Source: Pleurobrachia bachei (lineage: Eukaryota > Ctenophora > Tentaculata > Cydippida > Pleurobrachiidae). Taken from it: a stretch of 31,603 nt of DNA. The position numbers and the translations under genes were made by a program. Below, one piece after another: positions 29,801-31,603 of this stretch. The notes under the pieces are model-generated. The model made no database searches. It saw nothing but the letters and a program-made list of their open reading frames with translations, and had not been told where the DNA came from. The stretch covers positions 1 to 31,603 of the forward strand of contig AVPN01000241.1 of NCBI GenBank assembly GCA_000695325.1, written 5' to 3'. Position 1 is the first letter of the stretch, and each line of letters opens with the position of its first letter.

Positions 29801-30153
29801 TTTCCGGGTCCCTCTCTTTGTGTTACTTTGCCGAACCCTCACAGTGTGAGCTATAAAATATCCTTTGTGTAACACTAAAAGACACTACAAACCCCTACTA
29901 AATCTTCATGCATGCTACTATATAAACTCCTTACAGAATTACAATATTCATGTGCTGCTGATTTATCAATAGCAAATCTCTCATTTTCCCAACAGCACAA
30001 CTAACACCCTCTCTATTATACAGGGATAACGTACGGGTCAGTCCCGTGAACAACCATCTGTCAACAGTGCCAGAGGATACTGCCCCGCCCATTATATCAC
30101 AGTCTGATATTGAGGTTGATATTGAAGCAGTGAAAGAAACACATGAACTGTGA
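26803..30153 (+). CDS. Lipid phosphate phosphatase (PAP2/LPP), first exon C with shared exons 2, 3 and long last exon
   Basis: Exons 26803-27282, 27564-27699, 27918-28076 and 29996-30153 give 310 residues, in line with animal LPPs (about 280-325). Exon C starts MSLQQHLPVIISCTCTTLIL and holds KRLSGEMRP (K105...R112-P113) and PSSH at 154-157, where the family has PSGH; the catalytic His157 is kept. Exons 2-3 add membrane segments and the third motif TRIMDYHHHWYD (R203...H209...D213) with the nucleophile His209. The tail is acidic (DIEVDIEAVKETHEL). N122 and N133 are possible glycosylation sites. Exon C is clearly diverged from A and B but ends in the same phase (0). A ctctactcag acceptor at 26750 suggests a 5' UTR exon. 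Exon 3 ends at donor gtgagt; reading through would give RELNIIHS and stop at 28102. Confidence 0.85.
28136..28168. repeat. (ATT)n microsatellite
   Basis: A run of ATT/TTA triplets within the LPP intron after exon 3. Confidence 0.9.
28276..28325 (+). CDS. Possible alternative last exon a of LPP
   Basis: After the acceptor aatattacag, a phase-1 exon adds HKVPIDRQTSELLLIE and a stop. The phase agrees with the exon 3 donor (one base, C, carried over). No other evidence; the short frame could be chance. Confidence 0.4.
28586..28744. mobile_element. 159-bp pogo/Tigger-like MITE with TA target-site duplication
   Basis: The ends cagttggactccgatttacc and its inverted partner near 28721-28744 form ~22-bp terminal inverted repeats with two mismatches. 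They are flanked by TA at 28584-28585 and 28745-28746. CAGT ends with TA duplication point to the pogo/Tigger group. The inside repeats ccccgatttaccgg several times, in both orientations. Confidence 0.85.
29090..29111. repeat. 22-bp perfect AT palindrome
   Basis: taattatttaa followed by its exact reverse complement, inside a longer imperfect palindrome bounded by gttaac on both sides, just before possible exon b. Confidence 0.9.
29136..29212 (+). CDS. Possible alternative last exon b of LPP
   Basis: After the acceptor cacacatcag, phase-1 reading gives RNKSRELTNPSVENGGWVNA then QSVRG and a stop. The frame fits exon 3. Short, no motif; it could be chance. Confidence 0.4.
29996..30153 (+). CDS. 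Last exon c of LPP (long acidic tail)
   Basis: The acceptor ttttcccaacag is followed by 51 codons in the phase left by exon 3: PQLTPSLLYRDNVRVSPVNN, then an acidic end (SDIEVDIEAVKETHEL) and TGA at 30151-30153. It is the longest and most protein-like of the three candidate last exons; cytoplasmic tail position is inferred from LPP topology. Confidence 0.65.
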
Positions 30154-31405
30154 CAGAATAGTTATTACAGCATGTTCATGGGCGAATGGAGAGAACTATG
30201 TGATTTGGACAGATCTGTATTCTAAAGTTGATCGTGCCAATTATGATTTTTCTACATGAACGTTACGTTATTTAATGGTTTTTTGATTTAAACGTTATTT
30301 CAGTATTATGGTTACATTTAGTTAAGTTTTCTAGTTTTTCCGACATTCAAATGTGTTTGATACAAAAACATTCTTTTGTTAACTATTATATTGGCAGTTT
30401 GAATTTGTACTCCAGCTGGGTGTATGGGTTATAAAAACCCTTTACTTACCCTACTAAAATCCCTAAAGTAGTAGTTTCAGACACGATAACACAGATAAAT
30501 CATAAACGTGGGACTAAATTGGTTATCTTGCTGACAAGTGACAGGCAAGTGAGCTACAGCCTACCGATGGAGCTGCAAGGTATGTCTTGAACTGTTATAC
30601 AGTTCTAACCTTTGGGTATGATATACCCTCTTCTCCTATCCTCGGCCTCCTGCGCTGTCTTTCTCATGTTATCGTGCACACTACGTTTATATACCTATCG
30701 ATAGCTACAGTATCTCTTTATAGGCCAGACCAAAACCTCAATTTTCATAAACACACATGTTATACGTTAGACAATTATAAAGGGAAAAGAGGGTCTGTAT
30801 TTAGACTGTATGCAGACCCTACAATTTAGATACAATTTTACTGAACTTCCAGTTTACTATGCTTTGCGTCTGGACAGAGTGTGGAAACATCTGTTTGAAC
30901 GGAAGAGTCCAATCAAGATAAATTGAAACGGTTGAAAGTATTCAGTGAAATAATGTAGCAAAAATTGGTTTCATAAACCATTTTGTTGATGGATTCAACG
31001 CACATATATTTTATACGCTCTGCGATTCAAGTGAGTTGGAGCATCAGTATCATTACACACGTTAGCACAGTCTATATCATTAAATGTCTTGACGTCTTGT
31101 GGAGTTAAAACGCAGTACGCACAATGTTATCCGTGATCCTTGTGGTGATGTTTTAGAGCTATGATCACTGACCATTACTAGCCCATAATTATCGTTCTCT
31201 CTGTCCGGTATTTAGGTTCTCCATTCTCTATATATTTCGAAACCACAACATATACATACCTACCGGTTTTTCGTGACCACTTAAAGCTGAGACATATATT
31301 ATACCGATCTCTCAAAGTTCAAACCACAACTCATGTTGGTCAGTTTTCTACGCTTTGATATTTTCTTTGATTCGCATGGAACCTATTTTTAGATTAAATA
31401 TAAAG
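30154..31405. other. Downstream region without a supported gene
   Basis: Mostly AT-rich. An 80-codon ORF near 30587-30829 has no recognisable motif and no clear splice context. No RNA gene, MITE or array was seen. Confidence 0.6.
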
Positions 31406-31603
31406 CAGGGGTGGCCCTTGGTTACGAAGTCACCCCTAATATTGCATATAGGGGTGACAATACACCGCTTGCCAAAAAATGGCTATTTTCAAGACCTTCT
31501 CATAAAAAGTTATCAAAAACTGGTCTAAAACCAAACTAAAACGTATGGCACTAGTTTGTATAGTAACCAGGACCTGCATTTTACAGAAAGTAACGGTCCG
31601 ACT
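31406..31603 (+). mobile_element. Possible hAT-type element end
   Basis: caggggtggcccttgg at 31406 resembles hAT (Charlie-type) termini, and gtcaccccta (31429-31438) pairs perfectly with taggggtgac (31449-31458) as a hairpin. The other end would be outside the window, so no target duplication can be tested. Confidence 0.35.

Noticed and set aside
30587-30829. 80-codon ORF downstream of LPP
   Set aside because: No motif, no splice context and low-complexity composition; likely chance.

Overview
The window looks like a piece of an invertebrate animal genome. It has short introns with GT/AG borders, AATAAA polyadenylation signals, CT-rich microsatellites, several MITEs, a non-LTR retrotransposon with endonuclease and reverse transcriptase, and animal-type Ral GTPase and lipid phosphate phosphatase genes. 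I cannot name the species. There is one assembly gap (13933-14846).

Left third (1-12180): a head-to-tail pile of copies of one LINE of the CR1/L2/Rex-like type. Copy 1 is nearly full length: ORF1 with a PHD-like finger and zinc knuckles, ORF2 with endonuclease and RT, and a 3' tail of 20-bp tandem units. It is followed by a foreign 0.6-kb stretch, a 3'-end fragment with a much longer 20-bp array, a 5'-truncated copy 2, and a mosaic copy 3 with an older, degenerate tail. The most unusual signal is here. In copies 1 and 2 a short block of the RT region (50 and 39 nt) is the base-by-base complement of the expected sequence WITHOUT reversal. Simple inversion cannot produce this. An assembly or gap-filling error is the leading explanation, but the pattern is exact and occurs twice with different borders.

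Middle (12180-20170): AT-rich spacer, a 260-bp MITE, GC-rich hairpins, the gap, a degenerate ~255-bp tandem satellite, and an unrecognised five-exon gene for a 244-residue multi-pass membrane protein (15863-18824). After it come a small 28-bp tandem repeat and two tiny MITEs, Harbinger-like and hAT-like, with clean target-site duplications.

Right third (20170-30153): a Ral-type GTPase gene next to a lipid phosphate phosphatase (LPP/PAP2) gene. A ~3.1-kb tandem duplication has its ends in Ral intron 1 and LPP intron 1. The order is Ral exon 1 - [Ral exons 2-5, LPP first exon A] - [Ral exons 2-5, LPP first exon B] - LPP first exon C - LPP exons 2, 3 and alternative last exons. Both Ral exon sets encode identical protein despite synonymous differences, yet only one P-loop exon exists. 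All three LPP first exons end in the same phase after the second catalytic motif, and only one set of downstream exons carries the third motif. The locus therefore looks like a shared-exon, alternative-splicing arrangement for both genes. The rest (30154-31603) holds no gene I can support, apart from a possible hAT-like end near 31406.
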